Assembly (NCBI GenBank): GCA_905250125.1
Contig: CAJNOL010000164.1
Coordinates: 1 to 64,000, forward strand
Direction: 5' to 3'
Source: Rotaria sordida
Lineage: Eukaryota > Rotifera > Eurotatoria > Philodinida > Philodinidae
Length of the DNA stretch: 64,000 bases
Below are positions 24,546 to 36,900 of the stretch, piece after piece. The translations under genes and the position numbers were made by a program. The first letter of the stretch is position 1, and every line of letters starts with the position of its first letter. The notes under the pieces are model-generated. The model was given only the letters and a program-made list of their open reading frames with translations. It was not told the origin of the DNA and made no database searches.

Positions 24546-26284
24546 TCATAAAACCGAATAAGCACTACGTTTTCAGTTTAATTTGAATTATGAATACCTA
24601 CTCTTCGAGTACAAGATGGTAAGATCATAAGATCCGATCAGCTCGAGTCGATTTGATTCCAGCCAGACCACTTTGAAATGGTCCAATGTCGATCATTGAT
24701 CAATCTCTCCATATGTTCCTGACTAAAGGTAAATCGAAAAATAATCTAGAAATCAAGATAAAGTTCAGTATGTTTCATCGCCTTGATTATATATCGATGC
24801 ATGCGTACAACAAAACGATGAATGAGTAATTAGTCAATAGACTATGATACATTTTATTTTAATGTGTTGACTGAGCACAATACAAGAATTCAAAATTTAT
24901 CAGAGAGAAAATATTTTATATTGTTTCATTTTTTTCGAAATAAACATCATTGCAAAATTTCATTTGTAGTATACTGATACTTTACACCAATGCTCGTATA
25001 CAACTCGATTACGATCGAGATCAGATGAATAGGAAAGCTTCCGAAAAACCTCTATTTACATTATGACAAATTTTTAAATGTTCTTGTCACAGTAAAAAAA
25101 AGTAAATGTGCTACAGAACTGATTCTTGAAAATTCATTCGATTTTAATGATGTTTTCAATATGATGCAAATCATACTTAGTCTATAGATCTTCATGATAT
25201 TAGATGTTTGCGAATCAATGACCATGGAGAGAAATGAAATGAATGTAACGTAATGAATAGTGTTGAATTGATTCTTAATGAATTTTTAGTGATTCAAACG
25301 TGTCAACACGATAAAATAACATAGAAAGACAGTGACAAAAAGCTCTTTATGAGATACAATTACATTAAAAGGAAGAAACGAAAAAAGAACAATGCAACTT
25401 TACTTCCTTTTAGTAGTCATTTACTTACACATTCTATCTCCACATTGTCATTAACTATACAGATACGAACGTAAGAAGAAAAAGCCGATGGCAACAATAA
25501 TTAAAAAAATTCCATTATGTGTGTTTTTGTTTCGTTAGCTTGTTCATTGTTAATGTACTGTTTTTCTTGTTGATATCTCTTGTTTATCACATTAGCACTT
25601 TCAGAAGAAACCCAAAAATGTGTATTGTACTGCTTTGCTCATTTTTGAATTGCTAATAGGTACTTCAATTTTCCATGATTTGCGAACTCGAATTGGAGAG
25701 CTAGCAATAACTTCAGTAATCATGAGGTAGGATACATGTCGTTGAGAATTAAGCATAATGAGAACCTTTATTTTTACTTGAAACAATCGTTAATGATGTG
25801 TACTATATTTCACAAGGATAAAAATTACTGTTTGATTGTGACTTCAATGAAAACAAAATTTGTTTTTCTTCTTGTTTCGTTCGCATTGTCACGATATCCA
25901 TTAAAATCGCAAGTGACACTCGTCCGTGCGACTCATTTGATTCTCGACTGAATATTCAACTCTTCCCGTATAATATCTTACTTAACAATCCCAATCGATA
26001 CTAATATCAAATGTATGCATACCAATAAGTATGAAGATGAATGTGAGTGTGCACGACGGTGCCAGTAAGGATCTCCACGAAAATGTCGATGTGTATCTAA
26101 TGTCATGCTTCTCTTCACCTATTCAACCAATCATACTCATACCTACACACACTTGCAAACACATCCACTGCCACCCTCACATTCCACACCAACACCTTTA
26201 TCTTCATCACTAAATACTCATCCCATTAACTCTTTCTTCGTCGTACACATCAGTGGCGGAATCTCGAGGACTAGAGAGAGCTCA

Positions 26285-26500
26285 GTCTCGCTTCTGACTA
26301 GGTCTTTGAAAGATGTATTTTTTCTGATATAAAAATGTATTAATGTTTACAATGAAACGTTTTAACACATATCCTATTTTGTTGAATTTGTATGTTTTTC
26401 ACATATGAGTTCCACAAAAATAAGATACATGTGTTAAAACGTTTTATTACAAAGTTTAATACATTTTTGTATGAGGAAAACATACATCTTTCAAAAAAAA
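26285..26500. repeat. About 220-bp palindrome
   Basis: tttgaaagatgtattttttctgatataaaaatgtatta near 26306 mirrors taatacatttttgtatgaggaaaacatacatctttcaaa near 26457-26495. gaaacgttttaacacatatcctatttt mirrors aaaataagatacatgtgttaaaacgtttt. The centre is near 26397. Confidence 0.88.
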
Positions 26501-27721
26501 ATCTCGGTAGCAAGAACTCAAAGATCTGTAGGGGAGGTGGCTATGCCTCTCCTAGGCCAAGATCTTAACTCCAACACTGGTACACATCTGTATTTCCCTA
26601 TTAAACTTCTTCTTACTTGCTACCTTCAGTCAACTATTTCTTCATCTATTCGTCTCCCAGAAAAACGCACAACCCTCCTCCAATGCCAGTTAACTACAGC
26701 AAAAATCTTCTGATCAGCCTTTTGAGTCATCGAACTTCCAATTATGATAGACTCGGGGGATCAATTCACAAATTAATTAACACTATATTAACAACTTGAA
26801 TTGTGATTAAATCTCGATATGAGTCTAAAAATGTTATTATATTAGAATAGAACATATCAAAAGTAACTATGTAAAATAAGATTCATATCGAAGATAATAT
26901 TTTAATTTGTCAACTTCTTTATTCAATACTTTATATATCAATATTGATAAATAAATGTAAATTCTTTGTTATTTCTTTTATTATTAAACATGTGCACATT
27001 TCTTGTGTGTAAAGCAACAAGGATAAGAGATGAGAAATACTCAAAAGCAAGCACAACAATTGAGAAAGAAACAGAAATGTCATACAGTAAGAGAAAAACA
27101 AAACAAAACAGTTAACAGATCAATGGACGAGAAGAAGAAAAAAAAAAGAAGATTTTTCTATTAAACATGCGCAATATACAAACAAAAAGAAAAAAAAACA
27201 AATATTCGAATTTTCGACTACATTTTGCTACATCTTGTCAATTCCAATTGGTAAAAATAATGCATTAACAAGAACAATACATCTGAAAAATTTTTAACAA
27301 ATAAACCAAACAATGTATTGCTGGCTCACAAGAGATTGCACAAAACGAGATGTATAAATTTGCACAATCGAATACGAAAGAAAAAAAGAAACAAAAACAA
27401 AAACAAAAACAGAAAAAAGAATACTGTCTTGTCCTATCTTAATTTTCATTTATTGCTGCACACATCATCATCATGATCATATACAAACGAAGAAAAATAC
27501 AGGCAAATACTAAAAAACAAGAAAAAATGTTTTAGTCATGTCATTATTTTTTTTCTCATATTTATGTATATAATATTTAAATGAGATATAGAGAAGTAAG
27601 AAGAAACAAAGAGAAAAAAAAAAAGACACAAAGGCACCGATAAGCAAGTAATAGCGAACGCACACATAAGTTGTACAATAGAAGAAATAAAACAAAACAT
27701 GCAGAGGTTTTTCGTTTTTTT

Positions 27722-29977
27722 TTATTGTTGCCAATATGATGGTGGAATAGATTGATGCATCTGTTCCATAAAATTTGGACCATCAATTGAAGATGATTCT
27801 GTTGACATAATACCGCCAGTACCGGTTGATGGCATTGGTCCTCCTAAATTCATATTTCCATTTAAATCTTCAGCTTTTTCTTCTTCACGTCGTCGTAAAC
27901 ATGCAGCTTTTGGATTTAGATTACGTTCTAAACAAAGAAAAAGAAAAACGAAAATTTTAACTTCAAAACAATTTTGTCTTTTCATACCTCGAACTTGGTG
28001 TTCAAGTGTTGTTATAAGATTAACAGCTTGTTGAAGTATACCTAATTTGGTAACAGGTTTATCATTACGCATATGAATTGAACACATTCGACCGAGTTCT
28101 TTGAATGCATCATTTATATCGCGAACACGTAATCTAAAATCAAGTTTTTTTGTTTTCTTTAAGATTTAAGAGATATTTGTGTTGATTTTCTACCTTTCTC
28201 GTGCATTATTTGCTGCTCGTCGATCTTTTTCTCGTCGTTCACGTTCTTCAGGTGTTTCATTTGGATCAATACTACCTTCTGAACCAGGTCCATCACGCAT
28301 ATATGATAAATTTATTTGACTATTTGGACTAAGTGTCAATGAACTTATAAAACACAAATAAATATATAAATTTCGAAGTTTTTTTTTTGTTTTCTTTTAC
28401 TTTCGTAATTTTGATGATGATGATGATGATGGACCAATATGTACATTATTTGTAATACCACCAACAGCTATTGTTAATGGTGATGCATTTTCTTGTGATA
28501 TATCCGTTAATGTTTGTTGTCGCAAATTAAATTCATTTAATTTATCTGTTGTCAATTGAGATGGTCCATTTATTGCTGTTGTTGTCGTCGTCGTTGATGG
28601 TGGTGGCGGTTTATTTTCAATATCTAATTTAGCTTTATCAATACATTCAATTTTTAAATCTGGATTCACAACAGTATTTGCATCTGTAGATGAAGTTGAT
28701 GATGATGTTGATGGTGGATTAGCATCTAGAATAATTCCAAAAATAAAATCTTTTTTTTTTATAAATATGTAATTACATGTTAAGTATGGATCATGATGTG
28801 GATTTCGTGATGATGTATCAGATGTTGATGATGGATGTAAACTTGGTGGATGAGTTAAAAAGGCTGAATAAGGTCCAGTGGAATGTGGATGATGATAACC
28901 AGTATAATAATGATGATAATCTGTTGGTGGTTGACGAAATGAATCATCAACATCTAATCTTGGTGGCTAAAAAACAAAAGAATTCGTTCTTATTTTATTT
29001 CAAATACAGTCAATAGAATTTAAATTCCCATCACCCTATGCTTTTTTTTTTTTGAAAACACACAAACCTCATTTAAATTGAGCAAATAGTAAGGTTCATC
29101 ACTTAGATCGATTAGAGATGTCTGAGGTTAGAGTTAAAAATAAGATTTTTTTTTTTTTTTTATTATTTAATAAAACTTACAAGAGGATGTAATTGATTCT
29201 GATATGGTTGAGTTACTGGTGTTGCAGTTATCCATTGTTGACTAGATCCTAAAAAAAACAAGTTTCGTCGTTTTTTTTAAATGAAATTTTATTAAATATA
29301 CCACTCAATGGTGGTGGAGAGACAGGAGTTGATGGTGTCGAAGAATATGGATGATCACTTGGATAGATCTAAAAAAACCAAATATATTCGTTTTTCTATT
29401 TATTTAATTGAATTTCAATACAGATTGTAATGCTTTTCCAAGAGTTTCTCCAGTTTGTACTGTTTGTTCATTGCCATTACTCGTATATGGCGTTGTTTGT
29501 TGAAATCGAAAACTTGCCATTGGCGGTAAACATGCACTGTTTGAATCTGTAAAAGATCCATGATTATTAGCAAGATCATTTGGTAAATAAGTTGATGGTG
29601 GTGGTGGTGGTGGCAACCATGTAGCACTATTTTGACCATCTATTAACCAAAAAACAAAAATCAGCATAAAAAACATAACAATTTCAATTAATTCATATAC
29701 CAATATAATACGTTGATTCATTTCCATAAACTGATTTTCCAGTTGGATATCGTCCAGTATTCTCGGGATTGTAATCATCCGATGTATAAACCTAATATGA
29801 AAAAGTAATGATTGTATAACGAACGTCTATAGTCTATTAATATCTAAGTTGTTTTGATTGACCTCATGTGCAAACGCTTTAGTTCTTTTTCTTATATGAT
29901 AAATCACACAAGTGCTCTCTTCGTTAGACATTTTCCATAGAAAATCAATTCTAATTATTTTTCCCTAGCGATGTTCG

Positions 29978-30008
<31 letters not shown>

Positions 30009-33000
30009 TCCTCCTTCTTCTTTTCCAATCGAACCATAGCCAATACACATTTGTCAGTAATAAACGTATATACATAAGCAAATTCTGATGATAATTTCAT
30101 GAAAGAAATTAATCCGATATACTAAAATCAACAGTCTCATCCAAACAGAAGATTGATGACGTATCATTCGAGCAAAAAGAAAAAAAGAGAAAACTTGATC
30201 GCCTACTGATTTTTATGTTGGCTAATCAAGAGAATGTAAGAGAAAAAGGTTCGTTTGTTTGTGCTCACTCGGCACGAGATCAAAGGACGTGCGAGCGCAA
30301 TTCATGCTGACATTCACATCGTTCGATTGAGCAGGAGAATGTGTTGATTAGCATTATCTTTCTTTTTTTTCTTCTTCTTCTTCTTTATCCGATCAATTGC
30401 AATTTGAAGACAAGCAAAAGAAAACGAAAAAAAAAACACAATAAAGAAAATCTAAATAACACAAAAAAAAAAACGTTTTCTTTTTCTCTTCGTACTAAAG
30501 ACAAGGTGACAATTACGATTCGTTTTCTCTTAATCCGTTATAAATTGTAAAAAAGAAAATTACAATAAGAAGGTCTTCTTCTTACGTTTTATTATTTCTT
30601 AAGATAAAATAAAAAATATATTTTATTATATTTTCATACCTGATATGATGGTCGGGAATAGTAGAACATTTGTATTGTATTGAGAAAAAAAGAAAAAGGC
30701 GATTATTCCATCACAGTTAGTCAAAAATAAAAAAAGAAGAAAGAACAAGAAATCAAATTGACTTATAATTGTTGTGTCAAATAAACTCGTAGTATACGTG
30801 TAGCACTGCTTGATAGCACAGGAAAGAGGGAAAAAGTGATATGCATCGAAAGAGAAGAAAAAGAAAAAGAGAAGGAGAGTCGATCGATGCGGGAGACCTT
30901 TCACTGGAACAGCGAGATATCCTTATCTTGCGATGTGTTAACGAGAGGCGGGCACACGAACAGGAAAGAGAGAAACAAGACGTATAAAAAAATCATCATT
31001 TCTCTCTCTCTCTCTTTTCTTCCTCCTTTTTTTTTGTTTGCTGCTGTCTTGTAGCGGAAGACAGAGAAGGTGAAATAAATGTAAAGACAAAAAGCTTGTA
31101 TCTCAAGCAGGCATCGTGCGCCCGGGCGAATAAGTTTCTCCTTCCCCCCCTCTCCCCCTCCATCCGCAGATAAACAACTGTATACTAAACAATATAATTA
31201 GAAGAACGAAGATCTTTCCTTATAGTCATAGTTTTTTTCTTTGTCAAGATCAAAATGAAAGAAAAAAAAAACCTACTCCTCAAGCTACATTTCTCATTAG
31301 ACTTCTGTCTTTATTATCTATGTTTATGTCGTCGAATAATTATTACACAAGCTTCTTTCTTTTGTATATATGCACAAAGTCGATTAGCGCTTCTTTTTTT
31401 TTCTTTCTTTTTTTTACTCATTTATCATTGTCGGAAACAAACAGTAGTAACAATCGAATATCTATTATCATATCTCACGACATCTTCAAGCAAAGAAGAG
31501 AGAGAGAGAGAGAGGGAAAGAGACCAATATCACTACTACTAACGCTTATTACATTGTTTGTCCCTTTTGCATTTACCGCAATGCGTATATGATGTTTACA
31601 AAGAAGAAAGCTCGTAGCGCAGCTGGAAAGCTCGTTCGTGTGCCATCGAATGCAGATAAACACGACTATTAATTTTATCACATACACGACCCCGGTCAAA
31701 TAATACACATACAATCGAGCCTATTGTATATAGCAGATAGACGAAGCGAACTTCTCTTATTCTCTTGAAATTCATTCGTTCACTATATATTCATGTCACC
31801 CGACCAGCTGGTGCACATACCTTCTTCAATAGAAAATACGAAGAATAAAGAAAGAAAGGAAAAAAAGAAAAGATGAGAAATAAACGATGTTCTAAGTGAA
31901 CCGGAAGGAGTTCTTATTTAGATTTTCAAAAAAAAAGAAAAAAAGAAAACAATTTATTTTCATTGTCTCTTCATTCATCTTAATTTATCATCCAGTGAAT
32001 TAACAAAGTTGTTCTCTATCTATCTTCTGACAGAAGAAAGATGTTGTCATGTCAGAAACAGAGACAGCAAATAATTATATCAATTACTCACACGTCAACA
32101 TCCAATGTCAAAAACAGAAGTCAAAAAAAAAGAAGAAAAATAAAGATATATGATTAAAAAAAAAAATCGCTTTTTTCTTTTTGTTTTCAAATACAATTCA
32201 TTTTAAAAATAAAATCATTTTCATGTTCGATACTATTTTTTATCTCATTCTTGGACAAGTAAATTCTTTTTTTTTTTTTGTTTTAATTTTCTCTTCAAAT
32301 AAACTATGCAAAATGTTCGTTTGATTTTGACCAGATCGCTCTCATGTGTACGACAAGCAATAAATATCTAATTCGTCATTAATTTAACTAAATGTTTAAC
32401 AATTAAAAAGAGTGGTTAGACATTTGACGTATATTCTATTACATAAACTAAATGCGTTGTCGCTTACATTTGTTGATCGACGAGTTTTTTCATCAAATTT
32501 TTCTATAAGAAACAAAAAAAAGCAAAAAAAAAGAATATATAAACAAATGATGCATTATTTATAAACCTGAATATGTCAAATCATTAGTTGATGTTCGTGA
32601 AGTCTAAAAAAAAACAATATCATTTTATCTTTTATTTTTTCGTGATTATCTTACCGGATTTGATGAAATACTATTCAATGGTTCTGATGTAATAAATGGA
32701 TGAAGAAGATCTCGATTGCTATAATTACCATCATACATCTATTACAAAAAATAGAAAAAGAATCAAATATTACAAAATGTCTTTTCTTTATTCGAAATAA
32801 AAACAAACTCTATCATCATAAGTTGTTGATGGTGGACAATTATTCCAATAATCTACAGATACAAATATTTAAATAAAAGATTTAAATCAAATAAAAATTT
32901 AGAAATAACCTTTATTCACACCACTATAAATTATTTCAGGATTTGTCGAAGGATGTGGAATATGTGTACCACTGGGATAAGGAATAGTTGGACATAACAT

Positions 33001-33230
33001 CTAATGAGCAACATTATTAAAAAATATATAGATATGAAAAATAACAGATACCGGTAGAGGATGACGAGATGATGAATTTAAAATACTATTTGGAAAACGA
33101 CTTCGATGTTTCACCTTTTAAAGAAAAAAAATCATTTTCTTCTTTTTTTTTTTGGTTTTTTCATATTTTATTGATTTACCGCATTGAGATCGAGTAGATC
33201 GCTGAGTTCTTTATCATTATGTAAATTCAT
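27722..33230 (-). CDS. TCF4/TCF12/da: E-protein class I bHLH transcription factor, TCF4/TCF12/Daughterless type (17 exons, 639 aa)
   Basis: A ubiquitous dimerisation partner of tissue-specific bHLH factors; binds E-boxes in the nucleus (family knowledge). Exons from the 5' end: 33230-33180, 33114-33052, 33000-32910, 32852-32809, 32738-32655, 32603-32567, 32502-32468, 29791-29701, 29639-29422, 29368-29302, 29248-29181, 29121-29068, 28966-28777, 28725-28401, 28343-28194, 28133-27988, 27927-27722. Exon 1 carries the AD1 activation motif [12 protein letters not shown] conserved [15 protein letters not shown] block lies in exons 9-10. The bHLH domain spans exons 15-17: basic region [20 protein letters not shown], helix-loop-helix through [20 protein letters not shown], then the E-protein-specific [19 protein letters not shown] tail. 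Length matches vertebrate E-proteins. A 2.7-kb intron (29792-32467) separates the AD1-encoding half from the rest, where vertebrate E-proteins also use alternative promoters. An acceptor-like tttctttag lies about 30 bases before the ATG. Confidence 0.95.
29792..32467 (-). other. 2.7-kb central intron of the E-protein gene, simple-sequence rich
   Basis: Non-coding. It contains (ATT)n at about 29981-30006, (GA)n at about 31498-31518, several polypurine/polypyrimidine tracts and a comparatively GC-rich patch at 30880-31170 including a run of C. Unlike most long introns here it lacks an obvious long palindrome. It could hold an internal promoter or enhancer; I see no specific site. Confidence 0.4.
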
Positions 33231-33955
33231 TATTATTGTTTTGTTTTGTTTTTCACTCGAAATCTAAAGAAATAAATTTATCGATATTCTTTATCTAACT
33301 GATCATTGATTGAAACAAACAATAAACAACAAGCCAGCAAATAGAGACAAAACTCGTTTATAAAAATTAACGAACGAGGTAAAAGAAGAAATAGAGGGCG
33401 CTCTTGGATTTTTTTTCTAATATTTAAAATTTCGAGAATTTTATATTAATTTAATATTAGAAAAAAAAGATTTTATTTAAAAATTGTTTCTTTTACTTAT
33501 TTTGTTCGGTTTTTTGGGAATGGTTTCATTATCAGAAAAAAAATGTGGGAAACAATGAGTTACATCATTAAACGAATGAACATTCAGAGATGTCAATTGA
33601 ATTAGTTTTTTTGTCTTTTGATACTTTAGGAGTCATTTTTTCTTTTTTCCATTTCCTAACATACATACAGAAAGATTCGAAATAGGATATCTACACAATG
33701 CATTTGATTAAAATAGAACTGATTTATAATCAGTTTAATAAATAGCGAATATCCATGGCCAAATTATTATCGAAGTTTTCGTTTTTCTTATTTAATAAAG
33801 TCATCTGTCGGATGAATGAAAAAAAAATTTGGTAAAAGAACAGTTTGATTAATTGAGAGAAACAAAAAATCACTGATGGTCTTTCGATGTTAGAAAAAAA
33901 AAAGAACTATTTCTACTTTAATGACATTATTATGTGTTAATTTAGAACATAAATC
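33231..33955. promoter_or_regulatory. Divergent intergenic region between the E-protein gene and PLK4
   Basis: 725 bp with no coding frame. Both genes are transcribed outward from it. Acceptor-like tracts sit just before both starts (atttctttag on the minus strand near 33264, and gttaatttag ending at about 33945 on the plus strand). Confidence 0.45.
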
Positions 33956-36900
33956 ATGGCTGTAAGTGCAGCTGAATGGATTCCACATTCATGTGATAAA
34001 TGTATGAATCTTGATTCTATCAAAGTAAATATTTTTCTCTTTTTTTTTGAAGAATTTTATTTTATTCTAATCTATTATCATATTTAGAATTATGATAAAT
34101 TTGAATTAATTGGTACCGGTGGTTTTGCTAAAGTCTATCGAGGTATTCGTCTATGTGATAGACTTGATGTAGCTATTAAAATTGTATGTATACAATTCTT
34201 TTGAAATTAGATATATGAAGACAAAAAAAAATTATTTTAGATGGATAAACAACAATTAAAATTAAAAAATGCACAAGCACGTATTAATGCAGAAGTTCAA
34301 ATACATTATCGTTTACGTAATTCAGCTATTGTACAGGTTTGTAAGAAATAAAATTTTGCAAAAACAGAAAATAAATTTCAATCATTTAAATACAATGATA
34401 AACGAAATAGGTCGATTGTGTATAATTTTGATTATCACAATGTCGTCACCAAGGTTTAAACTTTTTTTTTTTCAAAAAAAAAAAAGATTCATGATTGAAT
34501 TTAGCTACAAGATGTTAAGCAATAAATAATACAGTGAGACTTCAATATGACCAATGTTTATATATGCTAAAAACCAGTCTGTTTAAATCCAGTTGTACAA
34601 GTTTTAAATTAACAGAAGAAATAGATAGTAGTCTTGTAATCAGGATAATAAAAACTTTTGTATCAATACTTGTCATGTAAATGAATTATTTCTTTTTTTT
34701 CCAAATTTTAATCAAAATAATGGTTTCGAATCAGCAGTTTTGAGAATCGCAGAAAAATTTGTATTAATTGATGCAAAAAAGATGAGTCAATATAATTCAA
34801 CATTATTTGAATTTTAAGAGAAATGAAAGATGTATCAAACTGAAACGCCAGAATTTGAATAGAGCTCTTTGCTCGAGTACATTACAAAAACCAAGCAAAT
34901 TTTTACATGTTTTGTTTTGACTCAATTTTGAATTTGTGTCAAAAAAAAACTTGATTGAAACGAATTTCAGTGTACATCATGAGGAAGAACGTACTTCAGA
35001 GAGAACATACTCAGTTATCAGATGTTGTCTGACTTCATATTATAGCTACGAGTTGGTTTCGGTGAGACTAAGACAAATTTAAAAAGATTCGGACCCATAA
35101 CCTACTGATAAAGAGTTAGGAACGTTTTTATGAAATTTTTATTGAGAGTAAGACATTGTCAAAAAATCCAAAACAAAGAGTTTCGACCTGAAATTTAGCC
35201 TAGAGGTATGTTTGATAGTTATTAGACAGTTCTGAAAGATTCATCGAAAATGAACATGTCTTTCTCGAAATATTCCTTTTCCAAAAGAGCAACGATTTAT
35301 CATAGGAGAATACAATAATCGAGTCTACTTAAAAATTGATGATCTTGAGAAAGATGTGTTCGTTTTCGTTGAAATTTTCAAAGCAATCTATTGACTATCA
35401 AACATGCCTATAGACTAAATTTCAGATCGAAACTTTTTATTTTGAATTTCTCGGCAATGTTCTGCTCTCAATGAAAATTTCATTAAAACTTTCATAATTA
35501 TTTATCAGTAGTGTCTGACAGTTTGCTATGTTTCCTCGTTAATTACACTCTTGAACATATCCTATCATGCTGTTATATTTGTGCAAAGCTAAAAAGAAAA
35601 TGTTGAATTGTTCTTAAAAAGAAAAAACAACTTTTGAAAACTAACCATATTGAAGTCTCACAGTATTATTTAGGTGATAAACCGTAACAACGATATTGAG
35701 AAAATACTTAGAGGGACATTTATTTTTACGCATCCTGTTAGAAAGCGAAAGTATAGTGATGCAGCGATTGGTATTTTAACAGTTCGTAAGAGCCGACATG
35801 AAGAGTTGATGAACAATTTTTCCTTTTTTTTAGAAATTGTGATGTGCTTGAGAACGAAAGTTCATTCATAAAATTGCAATTTTTATATTACATCTAATAG
35901 ACTTTCGAGTTTTGCTAACTAACGAAATAAGGTCATATAGGCATTGATATGATTATTTAAATTTTGATTGACAATTGCAAAAATAATTTTCTACAATATT
36001 TTCTTTAGTTACTTGAAGTATTTGAAGATGATACAAATATTTATCTTATACTTGATTTATGTGCAACAGATATGCAAAAATATTTAAATATTCGTCAACA
36101 ATTTACTGAAGATGAAAGTAAAATTATATAAATTATTCTTAAATTTTTTTTTGTTTTTATGTTATATTTTTATTTAAAGCACGTCATTATATAAAACAAA
36201 TAGTAACTGGTATTGAATATTTACATTCTCATCAAATTCTTCATCGTGACCTTAAATTACATAATTTACTTTTAACAAAAGAAAATAATGTTGTATGTAT
36301 TCAATAAATAAATAAAATTAAAACTAGCATAACACATAAGCTAAACCCATGGTGCGTAGCATATCCCCAATTCGAACTTATCGCTTATAAGATTACAAAA
36401 ACTTTTTTAATTAGTCAAATTTAGCAAACAAAAAAACACATGTTTCTATATCATAGGACGATGAGTTTAATTCTATACATCACATATCGATTATTAGGAA
36501 ACAAAACGTAGCTTTGTGATAATTGAAAAAAGCGAATTGAGAACGAACGAAAGTTTGTAACAAAGTTTGAAGCGATCTTTAGATCATTGCGATATAAAAT
36601 AGCAATTTTGAGTCATATGTGAAGAAAGAAAAGGAAAAACTTGTGACCAACTACTGTAGTACTTTGCATCTTAATAATATATTTTTATATTCTTTCTTTT
36701 TTTTGTTAAGAAAATAGCTGATTTTGGTTTAGCAAAACAATTAGTTACACATGAACAAACAAATTTTACAATGGTTGGTACACCAAATTTTCTTGCACCC
36801 GAAATAGCAACACGTAAAACACATAGTTTTGAAGCTGATATATGGTCATTAGGTGCATTGATATATCAATGTTTAGTTGGGAAACCACCATTTGATGATC

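Larger units (their letters stand above)
21987..27721. other. 5.7-kb gene-free region with several palindromes
   Basis: No frame in this stretch resembles a protein or carries splice-consistent exons. It contains the fold-backs listed separately at 22.26, 24.3 and 26.3 kb. A CA/TC-rich low-complexity patch at about 26100-26240 gives short pseudo-frames. A/C-rich sequence at 27000-27720 is presumably the 3' flank or 3' UTR of the E-protein gene. Confidence 0.6.

Noticed and set aside
24066..24561. Two adjacent frames of 96 and 71 codons
   Set aside because: They are created by the ggaaatttcgg palindrome; repeats of KF/FRK-type residues reflect the DNA repeat.
31498..31518. (GA)n tract as a possible regulatory GAGA site
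   Set aside because: A plain microsatellite; nothing else around it supports a regulatory role.
30341..31714. Multiple overlapping 70-95 codon frames inside the E-protein intron
   Set aside because: All come from poly-purine/pyrimidine simple sequence on both strands within a spliced intron.
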